Positions 9,318-17,995 of a stretch of DNA of 35,303 nucleotides are shown here, piece by piece. The notes under the pieces were generated by a model. That model worked only from the letters and a program-made list of their open reading frames with translations, was not told where the DNA came from and did not search any database. The stretch's first letter is position 1. Each line of letters opens with the position of its first letter. The DNA is from Solirubrobacterales bacterium (lineage in GTDB: Bacteria > Actinomycetota > Thermoleophilia > Solirubrobacterales > Solirubrobacteraceae): positions 1 to 35,303 of the forward strand of contig JAOPZW010000338.1 of NCBI GenBank assembly GCA_025963905.1, given 5' to 3'. A program made the translations under genes and the position numbers.

Positions 9318-9758
9318 ATGCGCAAGCTCAGCCTGTTGACGTTCGCGTTCGCGATAACTGCGGTGGTCGCGGCCGGACCGGTGCTGGCGAAGGCGAAGAC
9401 GGTCACGCACAAGACGATCACCGTCAACAGCATGACCGGCGCTCAGGAGGTGCCCAAGGGCAGCCCGACCGGGAAGGGCAACGCTCGCATCACGCTCGAC
9501 TCGAAGAAGGGCCAGGTCTGCTTCACCCTCGCGTGGTCGCAGATCAAGACGCCCACTGCGTCGCACATCCACAAGGGCGCCAAGGGCACGGCCGGTCCGG
9601 TCGTGATCGCGTTCTTCGTGAACCCACCGGCGAAGCACAGCGGTTGCGTCAGCGCACCGAAGTCGACCATCGCCACGATCATCAAGAACCCCGGTGCCTA
9701 TTACGTGAACGTCCACACCAAGGACTTCCCGGCCGGCGCGATCCGCGGCCAGCTCTAG
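9318..9758 (+). CDS. Secreted CHRD-domain protein
   Basis: Signal peptide plus ...GAQEVPKGSPTGKGNARITLDSKKGQVCFTLAW...ASHIHKGAKGTAGPVVIAF...YYVNVHTKDFPAGAIRGQL; strong SD gaggaggga. Confidence 0.85.
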   Translation: MRKLSLLTFAFAITAVVAAGPVLAKAKTVTHKTITVNSMTGAQEVPKGSPTGKGNARITLDSKKGQVCFTLAWSQIKTPTASHIHKGAKGTAGPVVIAFFVNPPAKHSGCVSAPKSTIATIIKNPGAYYVNVHTKDFPAGAIRGQL

Positions 9759-9828
9759 CCGCCTCGAGCCGAGCGAGAGGAGCCGGCCGGCAGGTCATGA
9801 GGAGAACGGCGAGGTCTCGAAAACCGTC

Positions 9829-10644
9829 TCAGGGGTTAAGACTCTGACGAGGGTTCGAATCCCTCCCCCTCCGCTTCCGTACGAGTGTGTCGATGCCGTC
9901 GAGGACGCGTTCGAGGCCGAAGGAGAATTCGTCCTCGGGGTCGTCGTCCTGGTCGAAGACGCCGGAGGCGAGGGCGGCGTGCAGCGAGGGGAAGTCTTCG
10001 GGCCCGGTCAGCTGTGCGAGCAGGCGGCCCCAGGCCGGCATGATCGGCGCCGGGGTGCCGGATGCCGATGCGCCGGCGCCCATGTCGGCGGCCAGAGTCG
10101 CGGCGTTGCGGACATAGCCGCTGAGCAGCAGGATCACCGACAGCTTCTCGGGCTCGGTGAGGCCGGTGTCGCGCATGGAGCGGAGTCCGTCCTCGATCCA
10201 GGCGGTGAGGTTGGGGGTCACCTGTGGGCCGGTGATCGGGACGCGCAGCGCCCAGGAGTGCCGGCGCAGGACGGCGAGATACGCCCAGGACCAGCGTGAG
10301 AGGCCGGCGCGCCAGCTCTCCTCGGCGCCCGGTCTGGGTGGCGGTGTCCCGATCGCCGCGTCGACCATGAGGGCGAGCAGCTCGTCCTTGGCGGCGACGT
10401 AGCGGTAGAGCGACATCGTGGACGCGCCGAGCTCGGTCGCAACCCGCTTCATCGAGAGGCAAGCGAGCCCCTCGGTCGCGGCGACGTCGACCGCGGCCGC
10501 GACGATCCGCGCCAGGGTCAGGCCGGGCTTGGGTCCCTTCCTCGGCGGCTCCCGCAGACCCCAGGCGGCCTCGATGCTCGCCGGCAGGCCGGTCCGGCTG
10601 CCTTGCTGGCTCCCGTCGGCCTGGGCCTTCGGCTTGACATCCAC
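9829..10644 (-). CDS. TetR family regulator (tetracycline-repressor-like C-terminus)
   Basis: GLTLARIVAAAVDVAATEGLACLSMKRVATELGASTMSLYRYVAAKDELLALMVDAAIG; putative GTG start at 10644. The C-terminus reads through the tRNA-Ser fragment (RGRDSNPRQSLNP). Confidence 0.8.
   Translation of the reverse strand: MDVKPKAQADGSQQGSRTGLPASIEAAWGLREPPRKGPKPGLTLARIVAAAVDVAATEGLACLSMKRVATELGASTMSLYRYVAAKDELLALMVDAAIGTPPPRPGAEESWRAGLSRWSWAYLAVLRRHSWALRVPITGPQVTPNLTAWIEDGLRSMRDTGLTEPEKLSVILLLSGYVRNAATLAADMGAGASASGTPAPIMPAWGRLLAQLTGPEDFPSLHAALASGVFDQDDDPEDEFSFGLERVLDGIDTLVRKRRGRDSNPRQSLNP
9830..9874 (+). repeat. tRNA-Ser 3'-half fragment, direct repeat copy B
   Basis: caggggttaagactctgacgagggttcgaatccctccccctccgc: T-arm GAGGG-TTCGAAT-CCCTC, acceptor 3' strand CCCCTCC-G, preceded by anticodon-loop-like ggtctCGAaaacc. 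43/45 identical to copy A. Confidence 0.75.
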
Positions 10645-10680
10645 CGCTCTCTGAGTATACGTTACGCAGTAGTGCGTACC
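10634..10680 (+). promoter_or_regulatory. Divergent tetR/ABC promoter with palindromic operator
   Basis: TTGACA (10634-10639)-N16-TATACG (10656-10661); TATACT on the minus strand over the same TATA; palindrome TACGCA-gtag-TGCGTA (10663-10678). Confidence 0.6.
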
Positions 10681-10710
10681 GGGTACGCAGAACCACCGGA
10701 AAGGCTTCGC

Positions 10711-11676
10711 ATGACGAGCGACCTGGCGATCGACGCGAGCGGGTTGGTGAAGTCCTACGGCGCGGTGCGCGTTCTGGCGGGCATCGATCTCCGGGTGCGG
10801 CGCGGCACGGTGTTCGGGCTCCTCGGAGCCAACGGAGCAGGCAAGACGACGACGGTGCGGATCCTGTCGACGCTCGCCCGCGCCGACAGCGGCCGCGCGC
10901 GGGTGGCGGGTTTCGACGTGGTCTCGGATCAGGCTCAGGTCCGCCGCCGGATCAGCCTGACGGGGCAGGACGCGGCGGTCGACGAGCTCCAGACCGGGGA
11001 CGAGAACCTGCGCATGATGGGCCGCCTGTCGGGCCTGTCGCGGTCGCAGGCCCGCGTCCGCGCCGCGGCGCTGCTCGAGCGTTTCGGCCTCGTCGATGCG
11101 GGCCCGCGGCGGGTCGCCACCTATTCCGGCGGCATGCGCCGGCGCCTCGACCTGGCCGCGTGCGTCGTCGCGCAGCCGGCGGTGATCTTCCTCGACGAGC
11201 CGACGACCGGCCTTGACCCGCGCAGCCGCCACGCGATGTGGGAGCTCATCGCCGAGCTGGTCGAGAGCGGCGTGACGGTGTTCCTGACCACGCAGTACCT
11301 CGAGGAAGCAGACCGGCTGGCAGACAGCGTCGCGGTGATCGACGGCGGCCGCGTGGTCGCCGAGGGCAGCCCGGCCGAGCTCAAGCAACGTGTCACGAGC
11401 GAGCGCCTCGACCTCACGCTCGCCGACGCCTGGGCCTTCGACCAGGTCGCGCGTTCGCTGGGCGAGCGCGCCCTCCGCGCCGACGCGAGCCGCCTCACCC
11501 TGGGCGTGGCCACCGACGGAAGCGCGAGCCAGATACGCGGTCTGCTCGACGAGATCGACCCGGAACGCCGTGCGGTGTCGAGCTTCGCCGTGCACGCCGC
11601 CACGCTCGAGGACGTCTTCCTCGACCTCACCGACGCGACCGCCACCTCACGCGAACGGGAGTCCGCACGTGTCTGA
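10711..11676 (+). CDS. ABC transporter ATP-binding protein, DrrA/daunorubicin-resistance type
   Basis: GLLGANGAGKTTTVRIL Walker A, YSGGMRRRLDLA signature, VIFLDEPTTGLD Walker B. Confidence 0.9.
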   Translation: MTSDLAIDASGLVKSYGAVRVLAGIDLRVRRGTVFGLLGANGAGKTTTVRILSTLARADSGRARVAGFDVVSDQAQVRRRISLTGQDAAVDELQTGDENLRMMGRLSGLSRSQARVRAAALLERFGLVDAGPRRVATYSGGMRRRLDLAACVVAQPAVIFLDEPTTGLDPRSRHAMWELIAELVESGVTVFLTTQYLEEADRLADSVAVIDGGRVVAEGSPAELKQRVTSERLDLTLADAWAFDQVARSLGERALRADASRLTLGVATDGSASQIRGLLDEIDPERRAVSSFAVHAATLEDVFLDLTDATATSRERESARV

Positions 11677-12445
11677 CCTCGCCACATCGACCCCCGTGGG
11701 CCAGGCTCTCACCATGGCCGGGCGCTGCCTGCGCGTGTCGCGGCGCCAGGTCGACGCGCTCATCATGTCTCTGCTGCTGCCGGTGCTGCTGATGGTGATG
11801 TTCGTCGAGCTGTTCGGGGGCGCGATCGACACCGGGACGAAGTACGTCACCTACGTGGTTCCCGGCGTGATCCTGCTCTGCGCGGGCTTCGGGTCGGCGA
11901 CGACGGCCGTCAGCGTCAGCCAGGACATGACCGGCGGGCTCATGGACCGACTCCGCTCGATGAACGTCAGCGGGAAGGCGGTCCTCGCCGGGCACGTGAC
12001 GGCCAGCGTGGCACGCACCGCCGTGTCGATCGAGCTGGTGTTCCTGGTCGCGGCCGTGCTCGGATTCGAACCCAGCGCGGGCCCACTCGACTGGCTCGCC
12101 GTCGCCGGTGTGTTGCTCGCATTCGTCATCGCCGTCTCCTCGCTCGCGGTTGCGATCGGCCTGCTCGCCAAATCGCCCGAGGCGGCCAACGGGTTCACGT
12201 TCTTCGTCACGTTCCTGCCCTACGCCAGCAGCGGATTCGTCCCCGTCCACACCATGCCGTCCTGGATTCAGGGATTCGCCCTACACCAGCCGATCACCCC
12301 GATCACCGAGACGCTGCGCGGCCTCCTCCTCGGCACCGGCGTCGGCTCGAATCCCTGGCAGGCGCTCGCCTGGTGCGGCGCGGTCACCGCCATCTCCGTC
12401 GCGGTCTCCAGCGTGCTGTTCCAGCGCCGCATCGCGCGCTCGTAG
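11669..12445 (+). CDS. ABC-2 type transporter permease, DrrB-like
   Basis: VSDLATSTPVGQALTMAGRCLRVSRRQVDALIMSLLLPVLLMVMFVELFGG...FLPYASSGFVPVHTMPSWIQGFALHQPITPITETLRGLL; GTG start overlaps the ATPase stop. Confidence 0.88.
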   Translation: MSDLATSTPVGQALTMAGRCLRVSRRQVDALIMSLLLPVLLMVMFVELFGGAIDTGTKYVTYVVPGVILLCAGFGSATTAVSVSQDMTGGLMDRLRSMNVSGKAVLAGHVTASVARTAVSIELVFLVAAVLGFEPSAGPLDWLAVAGVLLAFVIAVSSLAVAIGLLAKSPEAANGFTFFVTFLPYASSGFVPVHTMPSWIQGFALHQPITPITETLRGLLLGTGVGSNPWQALAWCGAVTAISVAVSSVLFQRRIARS

Positions 12446-12482
12446 GCACGTCCGTCTTGCATGCTCGTCGAGGAGGGCGAGA

Positions 12483-13280
12483 ATGCCACGCATGGAGAGT
12501 GGCCATCGCGAGCGTCCCACGAGCCGGATCAGCCAGGCGTATCCCGACCGGGTCGAAGTCCGGGGCCGGGACCTGGCCGGTGACCTCATGGGCCGGCTCA
12601 GCTTCACGGAGTACTTCCACCTCCTGCTGACCGGTCAGGAGCCGAGCGAGGACCAGCGCGTCTTCCTGGACCTGGTGCTCGTGGCGATCGCCGAGCACGG
12701 CATGATGCCGACGAACATCGCCGCGCGGATGACGCTCGCCGGCGACCCCGGGTCGCTGCAGGGCGCCGTCGCCGCCGGCATCCTCGGCTGCGGTCCGGTG
12801 CTGCTCGGCACCGCCGAGGAGTGCGCTCGGCTCCTGGAGGCGGCGCAGGCCGAGGTCGCGTCCGGCGCGGCGCCGTCCGCTGTTGCCCTGGAGATGACGC
12901 GCGCCACCAGGGCGTCGGGCAGCAGGCTGCCCGGCTTCGGGCATCCGGTGCACAAGCCCCTCGACCCGCGGGCGAAGCGGATCCTCGAGCTGGCGGGCGA
13001 GCGCGGTGTCGCGGGGCCGCACATCGAGCTGGCTCGCGCGTTTCGGCGGAGCGCGGCCGAGGTCTGGGGCAAGCCCCTCACGATGAACGTCAGCATGCTG
13101 ATCGCGGCGGTGATGCTCGATCTCGGCTTCCCCGCCGCCGCCGTCAAGGCCGTGCCGATCCTCGCTCGCACGGCCGGCCTGCTCGGGCACCTCGCCGAGG
13201 AGCGCGAGCGACCGATCGGGTTCCTCCTGGCGGCGGCTGCCGAGGAGACGGTCGAGTACGAGGCCGATGCTCGAGCCTGA
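12483..13280 (+). CDS. Citryl-CoA lyase / citrate-synthase-family protein
   Basis: DLAGDLMGRLSFTEYFHLLLTGQEPSEDQ...LPGFGHPVHKPLDPRAKRILELAGERG...GLLGHLAEERERPIGFLL. Confidence 0.85.
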   Translation: MPRMESGHRERPTSRISQAYPDRVEVRGRDLAGDLMGRLSFTEYFHLLLTGQEPSEDQRVFLDLVLVAIAEHGMMPTNIAARMTLAGDPGSLQGAVAAGILGCGPVLLGTAEECARLLEAAQAEVASGAAPSAVALEMTRATRASGSRLPGFGHPVHKPLDPRAKRILELAGERGVAGPHIELARAFRRSAAEVWGKPLTMNVSMLIAAVMLDLGFPAAAVKAVPILARTAGLLGHLAEERERPIGFLLAAAAEETVEYEADARA

Positions 13281-14559
13281 CGTCGAGGCTCGCCCGTGGC
13301 CCGAGCAGCTCGCGCTCGACGACGCCGCCTACCGCGCCCAGCTCGCGTATCTCCTCGACCGCTCGGCGTTCTATCGCGAGAAGCTCGGAGGGGCGTCCGC
13401 GCTTTCGCTCGGCGGGCTCGCGCAGATCGCCGGGCTGCCGTTGACGGCGAAGGACGAGCTGCGGGCGACGTGCACCTCTGACAAGCCGTTCGGGTCGCAC
13501 CTGTGCGTCGCGCCAGAGGAGATCGCCCGCATCTACTCGACGAGCGGGACGACCGGGACGCCAAGCTACATCCCGCTCACGGCCGGCGATCTCGACAACT
13601 GGGTCACCGGGTCGGCACGCAGCTACGCGGCTGCCGGCGTGCATGCGGGGCAGCGGCTGCTGTCGACCTACAACGCGGGCCCGTTCGCCGCCGGCGCCGC
13701 CCTCGCGGCGTTTGACCGCATCGGCCTCTGCCACATCCCCGTCGGGACCGGAAACACCGACCGCCTGGTCCGCGCGATCGAGACGATCAGGCCCGAGGCG
13801 GTCGTGCTGACGCCGTCGTACGCCGCCTACCTGGCCGAGAGCTTCGACCTCCGCGGCTCGAGCGTCGAGCGCGTGCTCGTCGCCGGCGAGCCGGGCGGCG
13901 GGGAGCCGGCCTTCCGCGCCGCGCTCGAGGAACGCTGGGGCGCTCGCGTCACCGAGGCGATGGGCATCGGCGACATCGGGGTCTCGCTGTGGGGCGAGTG
14001 CGAGGAGCAGGACGGCATGCATCTGGGCGCGCGGGGCTTCGTCCACGCCGAGCTCGTCGACCCGGACACGGGAGACGCGATCGAGATCGTGGACGGAGCG
14101 ACCGGCGAGCTCGTCCTGACGCATCTCCGGCACCACGCGGCGCCGCTGCTGCGCTTTCGCACGCGCGACCACGTCGAGGTCCGGACGCACCCGTGCGCCT
14201 GCGGCCGCACCGGCCCGCGCATCCGCTGCATCGGCCGGACCGACGACATGCTGATCGTCCGCGGCGTGAACGTCTTCCCATCGGCGCTGCGCGAGGTGGT
14301 GAGCGGGTTCGCGCCCGACGTCAGCGGGCACATCGTCGTGCGGCCGCGCGCCGGCGGCGTCAAGCAGGCGCCGCCGCTTCCGGTCACCGTCGAGCTCGCG
14401 CAGGGGGTGGCCGAAAACCCTGCACTCGCCGAGGCGATCCGTGAGAGGATCCGCAACGTGCTCGTCGTTCAGACGCACGTGGATCTGGTGCCGTGGGGAA
14501 CCCTGCGGCGCAGCGAATACAAGTCGAGGCTGGTCGAACACGATCGGGGGTCCGAGTGA
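13267..14559 (+). CDS. Phenylacetate-CoA ligase-like AMP-forming CoA ligase
   Basis: ARIYSTSGTTGTPSYIPLT AMP-binding P-loop; CACGRTGPRIRCIGRTDDMLIVRGVNVFPSALREVV C-terminal signature. Confidence 0.87.
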   Translation: MLEPDVEARPWPEQLALDDAAYRAQLAYLLDRSAFYREKLGGASALSLGGLAQIAGLPLTAKDELRATCTSDKPFGSHLCVAPEEIARIYSTSGTTGTPSYIPLTAGDLDNWVTGSARSYAAAGVHAGQRLLSTYNAGPFAAGAALAAFDRIGLCHIPVGTGNTDRLVRAIETIRPEAVVLTPSYAAYLAESFDLRGSSVERVLVAGEPGGGEPAFRAALEERWGARVTEAMGIGDIGVSLWGECEEQDGMHLGARGFVHAELVDPDTGDAIEIVDGATGELVLTHLRHHAAPLLRFRTRDHVEVRTHPCACGRTGPRIRCIGRTDDMLIVRGVNVFPSALREVVSGFAPDVSGHIVVRPRAGGVKQAPPLPVTVELAQGVAENPALAEAIRERIRNVLVVQTHVDLVPWGTLRRSEYKSRLVEHDRGSE

Positions 14560-15161
14560 GGAAGCTCCAGGTCCAGGGCGTCCACCACATCACGTTCGTC
14601 GGCGCCGGCCGGCAGACGTCGATCGGCTTCTGGGAAGGCGTCCTCGGGATGCCGTTCGTCTTCGAGCAGCCGAACCTCGACAACGAGTCGGAGAGCCACC
14701 TGTACTTCGACCCGGGCGATGGGCGCCTCATCACGGTCTTTGCCAACGAGGACCGCGATGGCGATGCCGAGCGCACGCCGACCGATCCCGGCTGCGTGCA
14801 TCACATCGCTTTTGCCGTCTCGAAGGCGACCTTCGACCAGGTGGTGGAGCGACTCGACGAGCGCGGGATCCGCCACAGCGGTCCCAAGGACCGCGGCTTC
14901 ATGGACTCGATCTACTTCCAGGACCCGCTCGGCCTGCTGATCGAGCTCGCGGCGTACCGCTTCGAGCCCCCGAGCGGCCACACGCACGCCGACGTGCTGC
15001 TCGAGGCACACAAGATCCGGGTGGAGCGCGGCGACTACAACATCGCCCAGGTCCACCTCGCCGATGCGATCGAGGCGCTCGTCAAGCGATCGCGGGCCTC
15101 GCTCTCGGACAGCCGATCGCCCGAGGACCCATACCAGTCGCTCCCTATGCAAGGAGGATGA
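14556..15161 (+). CDS. VOC (glyoxalase/bleomycin-resistance/dioxygenase) family protein
   Basis: GVHHITFVGAGRQTSIGFWEGVLGMPFVFEQPN...CVHHIAFAVSKATFDQVVERLDERGI...YFQDPLGLLIELAAYRFEPP; GTG start overlaps the upstream stop (GTGA). Confidence 0.85.
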   Translation: MRKLQVQGVHHITFVGAGRQTSIGFWEGVLGMPFVFEQPNLDNESESHLYFDPGDGRLITVFANEDRDGDAERTPTDPGCVHHIAFAVSKATFDQVVERLDERGIRHSGPKDRGFMDSIYFQDPLGLLIELAAYRFEPPSGHTHADVLLEAHKIRVERGDYNIAQVHLADAIEALVKRSRASLSDSRSPEDPYQSLPMQGG

Positions 15162-15162
15162 G

Positions 15163-15855
15163 ATGGCCGATTACACGCTGAGCATCCTGACGCCGAGCGT
15201 CAACAACCTGAGCGCCCGCGTCCTCGTGCGAGCCGCCGGGCTCGACTTCGAGGAGGTCGATGTCTGGGGCCGCAAGGACGAGCCGGAGTTCGTGCGCAAG
15301 GACCCGGCCCAGCTGACGCCGCTGCTCGAAGAAGCGGGCCTGCCGACCGGGTCGCTCTGGGAGAGCTGCGCGATCATGCAGTACCTCTGCAACAAGCACG
15401 GCCTCGATCGGCTGTACCCGACGGACCCGGCAGCCCGCGCAGTGGTGGACAGCGCGATGTTCTATCTCACGGGCACCTTCTATCCGCTCGTCGCGCGCGC
15501 GACCTACCCGACGCTCGGCTTCCCGCAGTACGCGGGCGAGGTCGCGACCTCCGGCGCGGACGACGACCTGAAGGCACAGGCCCAGAGGGATGCCGAGGCG
15601 GCGCTGGAACAGCCGCTCGACGCGTTCCACTCGTTCTTCCTCGGCGACAACCGCTTCGTCGGCGGCGGCGCACCCTCGATCGCCGACATCCGCTGGGCGG
15701 TGACGCTCGAGTTCCTGCGGGCCATCGACTACGACCTCCCGGAGTGGGCCGGGGAGTACATGAACGCCGTCGAGGAGGCGCTCGGCGCGGCGTACTCCGA
15801 GCCGGCGGCGGACGTGCGCGGATACATTGCGTCCGTGAGGGCCCCCGCGGCCTGA
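15163..15855 (+). CDS. Glutathione S-transferase family protein
   Basis: TLSILTPSVNNLSARVLVRAAGLDFEEVDVWGRKDEPEFVRKDPAQLTPLLEEAGLPTGSLWESCAIMQYLCNKHG thioredoxin-fold N-domain plus alpha-helical C-domain. Confidence 0.8.
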   Translation: MADYTLSILTPSVNNLSARVLVRAAGLDFEEVDVWGRKDEPEFVRKDPAQLTPLLEEAGLPTGSLWESCAIMQYLCNKHGLDRLYPTDPAARAVVDSAMFYLTGTFYPLVARATYPTLGFPQYAGEVATSGADDDLKAQAQRDAEAALEQPLDAFHSFFLGDNRFVGGGAPSIADIRWAVTLEFLRAIDYDLPEWAGEYMNAVEEALGAAYSEPAADVRGYIASVRAPAA

Positions 15856-15878
15856 GCTGTCGCGTCTGGCACCCGGCC

Positions 15879-16100
15879 TCAGCGGCTCGCGCGCAGGCGC
15901 CTGACGCTCACGGCGCCCTCCTGCGCCACGACGTCGACGCGGCATCGTTCCTCCGCCAGGGCCAGGAACCGGTCGGCGGCGTCGTCGCTCAGCGGCGCCT
16001 CGGCGTCACGAGGCCGAAGAAGCCGCACGTCGCGGCTGGGGAGCGCCACGACCTCGTCCACGAGGTCCACGCGCGTGAGGATGCAGGGCGCGGCCACCAT
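15879..16100 (-). pseudogene. Possible internally deleted methyltransferase remnant
   Basis: 73-aa ORF: VDLVDEVVALPSRDVRLLRPRDAEAPL resembles the N-terminus of nicotinamide-N-methylase-like methyltransferases; joined to a short C-terminal-like tail with no SAM-binding motif. Confidence 0.3.
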
Positions 16101-16151
16101 CCTCAGGGTTGCACCCCCGGGCCGAATCGTCAGCTCTCACGACGACCTTCC

Positions 16152-16991
16152 TCAGCCCTTCGTCAACCGGGCCGGTTCCGCACCCACGGGTGGCCTGCGA
16201 CGACCCGGCGGCGGCTCGCCGCCATCGCGCAGCTGCGGCACGAGCCAGGCCGCCTCCAGCGCGATCCGCCAGCTCATCTTCGAGCTGCCGTGCGCGCGCC
16301 GGCCGAAGGTGATCGGGACCTCGTGCACCTGGAACCCGGCGCGCAGCGCGCGGTAGGTCAGCTCCACCTGGAAGGCGTAGCCGCGCGAACGCACGGTGGC
16401 CAGGTCGATCGCTTCCAACACCTCCGCCGCGAAGCACTTGAAGCCGCCGGTGAGGTCGCGGACGTCGAGCCCGAGCACCATGCGGGCGTACCGGCAGCCG
16501 CCCCGGCTTGTCGCCCGGCGCAGGAGGCTCCAGTCGCTGATCTGACCGCCGCGGACGTAGCGCGAGCCGAGCGCCAGGTCGGCCCCGCCGTCGCGCACGG
16601 CCGCCAGGAGGCGCGCCAGGTCGCGCGGGTCGTGCGAGCCGTCGGCGTCCATCTCCATCACATAGGCGGCGCCGCCGGCGAGCGCGTGGCGGAAGCCGGC
16701 CACGTACGCGGGCCCCAGTCCCTCCCGCACGCTGCGATGGAGGACCTCGATGCCGGCGTGCGCGGCGGCCAGGCGGTCGGCGATCGAACCGGTGCCGTCC
16801 GGGGAGTCGTCGTCGACGATCAGGATGCGAAAGCCCGCCGGCGCTGCCTGCTCGAGCACCCTGCGGACGGCGGCGACGATGGCCTCGATGTTCTCCGCCT
16901 CGTTGAACGTCGGCAGGACGACCCACGGGACCGCGCCGCCCGCGGAGCCGGCGCGGTGGCTGCTCTCGAGGTGCTCGAGGAGGGACGTCAT
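16152..16991 (-). CDS. GT2 glycosyltransferase, polyprenol-phosphate mannosyltransferase (DPM1)-like
   Basis: VVLPTFNEAENIEAIVAAVRRVL...LIVDDDSPDGTGSIADRLA...YVMEMDADGSHDPRDLARLL...DLTGGFKCF...EVPITFGRRAHGSSKMS. Confidence 0.9.
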   Translation of the reverse strand: MTSLLEHLESSHRAGSAGGAVPWVVLPTFNEAENIEAIVAAVRRVLEQAAPAGFRILIVDDDSPDGTGSIADRLAAAHAGIEVLHRSVREGLGPAYVAGFRHALAGGAAYVMEMDADGSHDPRDLARLLAAVRDGGADLALGSRYVRGGQISDWSLLRRATSRGGCRYARMVLGLDVRDLTGGFKCFAAEVLEAIDLATVRSRGYAFQVELTYRALRAGFQVHEVPITFGRRAHGSSKMSWRIALEAAWLVPQLRDGGEPPPGRRRPPVGAEPARLTKG

Positions 16992-17995
16992 CGCCCCACC
17001 GCCAGCACGGGAGGGGCGGCCGGCGTCCCGTACCAGGCGGAGGCGAGATGGACGCCCTCGCGGAGGGCGACCCAGGGCCTGTAGCCCAGCTCGCGCCTGG
17101 CCTTGTCGACCGCGTGCCGATTGTCCGTCCCGAACAGCTTCACGCCGAGCCGGGTCACGACGGGCTGGCGCTGCGAGCGTGTGAGCATCGCGAGGCGCTC
17201 GGCGGCGTATCCGGCGGCGTACAGGGCGCGGTAGGGAAGGTGGACGCGCGGGGGGCTCGCGCCGATCTCGTGCGCGATCGCGTGGAGGAGCTGTCGCTGG
17301 GTGAGCGGGCGGTCGCTGGTGATGTTGTAGGCCTGGCCGAGCGCGCGCTCCCTGTCGAGGGCGAGGAGGAGCCCCTGGACCACGTCGGTGACGTAGACGA
17401 ACGGCAGGACGTTGTCGCCCGACCCGACGATCACGCCCTTGCCGGCGCGCAGCCGGTCGGCCATCCGGCCGAAGTGCAGGCGATCGCCGGGCCCGAAGAA
17501 CGTGCCCGGGCGGATGATGACCGCGGGCAGGCCGTCCTTGGCGATCATCCGCTGGACGAGCACGTCGCCTGCGGCCTTCGTGACGGCGTACGGCTCTGGA
17601 AACGGGTTCAGCGGGAAGTCCTCGTGGGCAGGCCTGCCCAGTGCCATCCCGTAGACCGTCCACGAGCTCACGTGTACGACGCGAGCTCCTTGGGCGAGCG
17701 CCGCGCGGCAGACGTTTTCGGTGCCGGTCACGTTGACGGCGTGGTAGTCCTCCATCGGCCGCCAGACGCCCATCATGCCGGCGAGATGCAGCACCGCATC
17801 CGCGCCGTGCATCGGCGTGACCAGCGTCTCCGGCCGGCGAATGTCCCCTCGGTGGACCTCGACGCCGCGCTCCTGCAGCCAGGGCGCCTCCTCGCCGGGA
17901 AGCACCAGCACGCGCACGCTGTCGCCGCGATCCTGCAGAGCGGAGACGACGTGGTGGCCCAGCAGCCCGTTGCCACCGGTGATCAGGATGTCCAT
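16988..17995 (-). CDS. NAD-dependent epimerase/dehydratase family protein (copy 1)
   Basis: MDILITGGNGLLGHHVVSALQDRG; YAVTK catalytic motif; ATG overlaps the preceding SDR gene. Confidence 0.88.
   Translation of the reverse strand: MDILITGGNGLLGHHVVSALQDRGDSVRVLVLPGEEAPWLQERGVEVHRGDIRRPETLVTPMHGADAVLHLAGMMGVWRPMEDYHAVNVTGTENVCRAALAQGARVVHVSSWTVYGMALGRPAHEDFPLNPFPEPYAVTKAAGDVLVQRMIAKDGLPAVIIRPGTFFGPGDRLHFGRMADRLRAGKGVIVGSGDNVLPFVYVTDVVQGLLLALDRERALGQAYNITSDRPLTQRQLLHAIAHEIGASPPRVHLPYRALYAAGYAAERLAMLTRSQRQPVVTRLGVKLFGTDNRHAVDKARRELGYRPWVALREGVHLASAWYGTPAAPPVLAVGR

Noticed and set aside
5948-9829. Calling the repeat-bracketed segment an active mobile element
   Set aside because: No integrase, transposase, excisionase or target duplication other than the tRNA fragments is visible; kept only as a possible decayed island.
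13144-14541. 465-aa minus-strand ORF over the CoA-ligase gene
   Set aside because: Shadow ORF; the plus strand carries the unambiguous AMP-binding enzyme.
15744-17084. 446-aa plus-strand ORF across the GST end and the DPM-like GT
   Set aside because: Low-complexity, Arg/Ala-rich and antisense to a clear glycosyltransferase.
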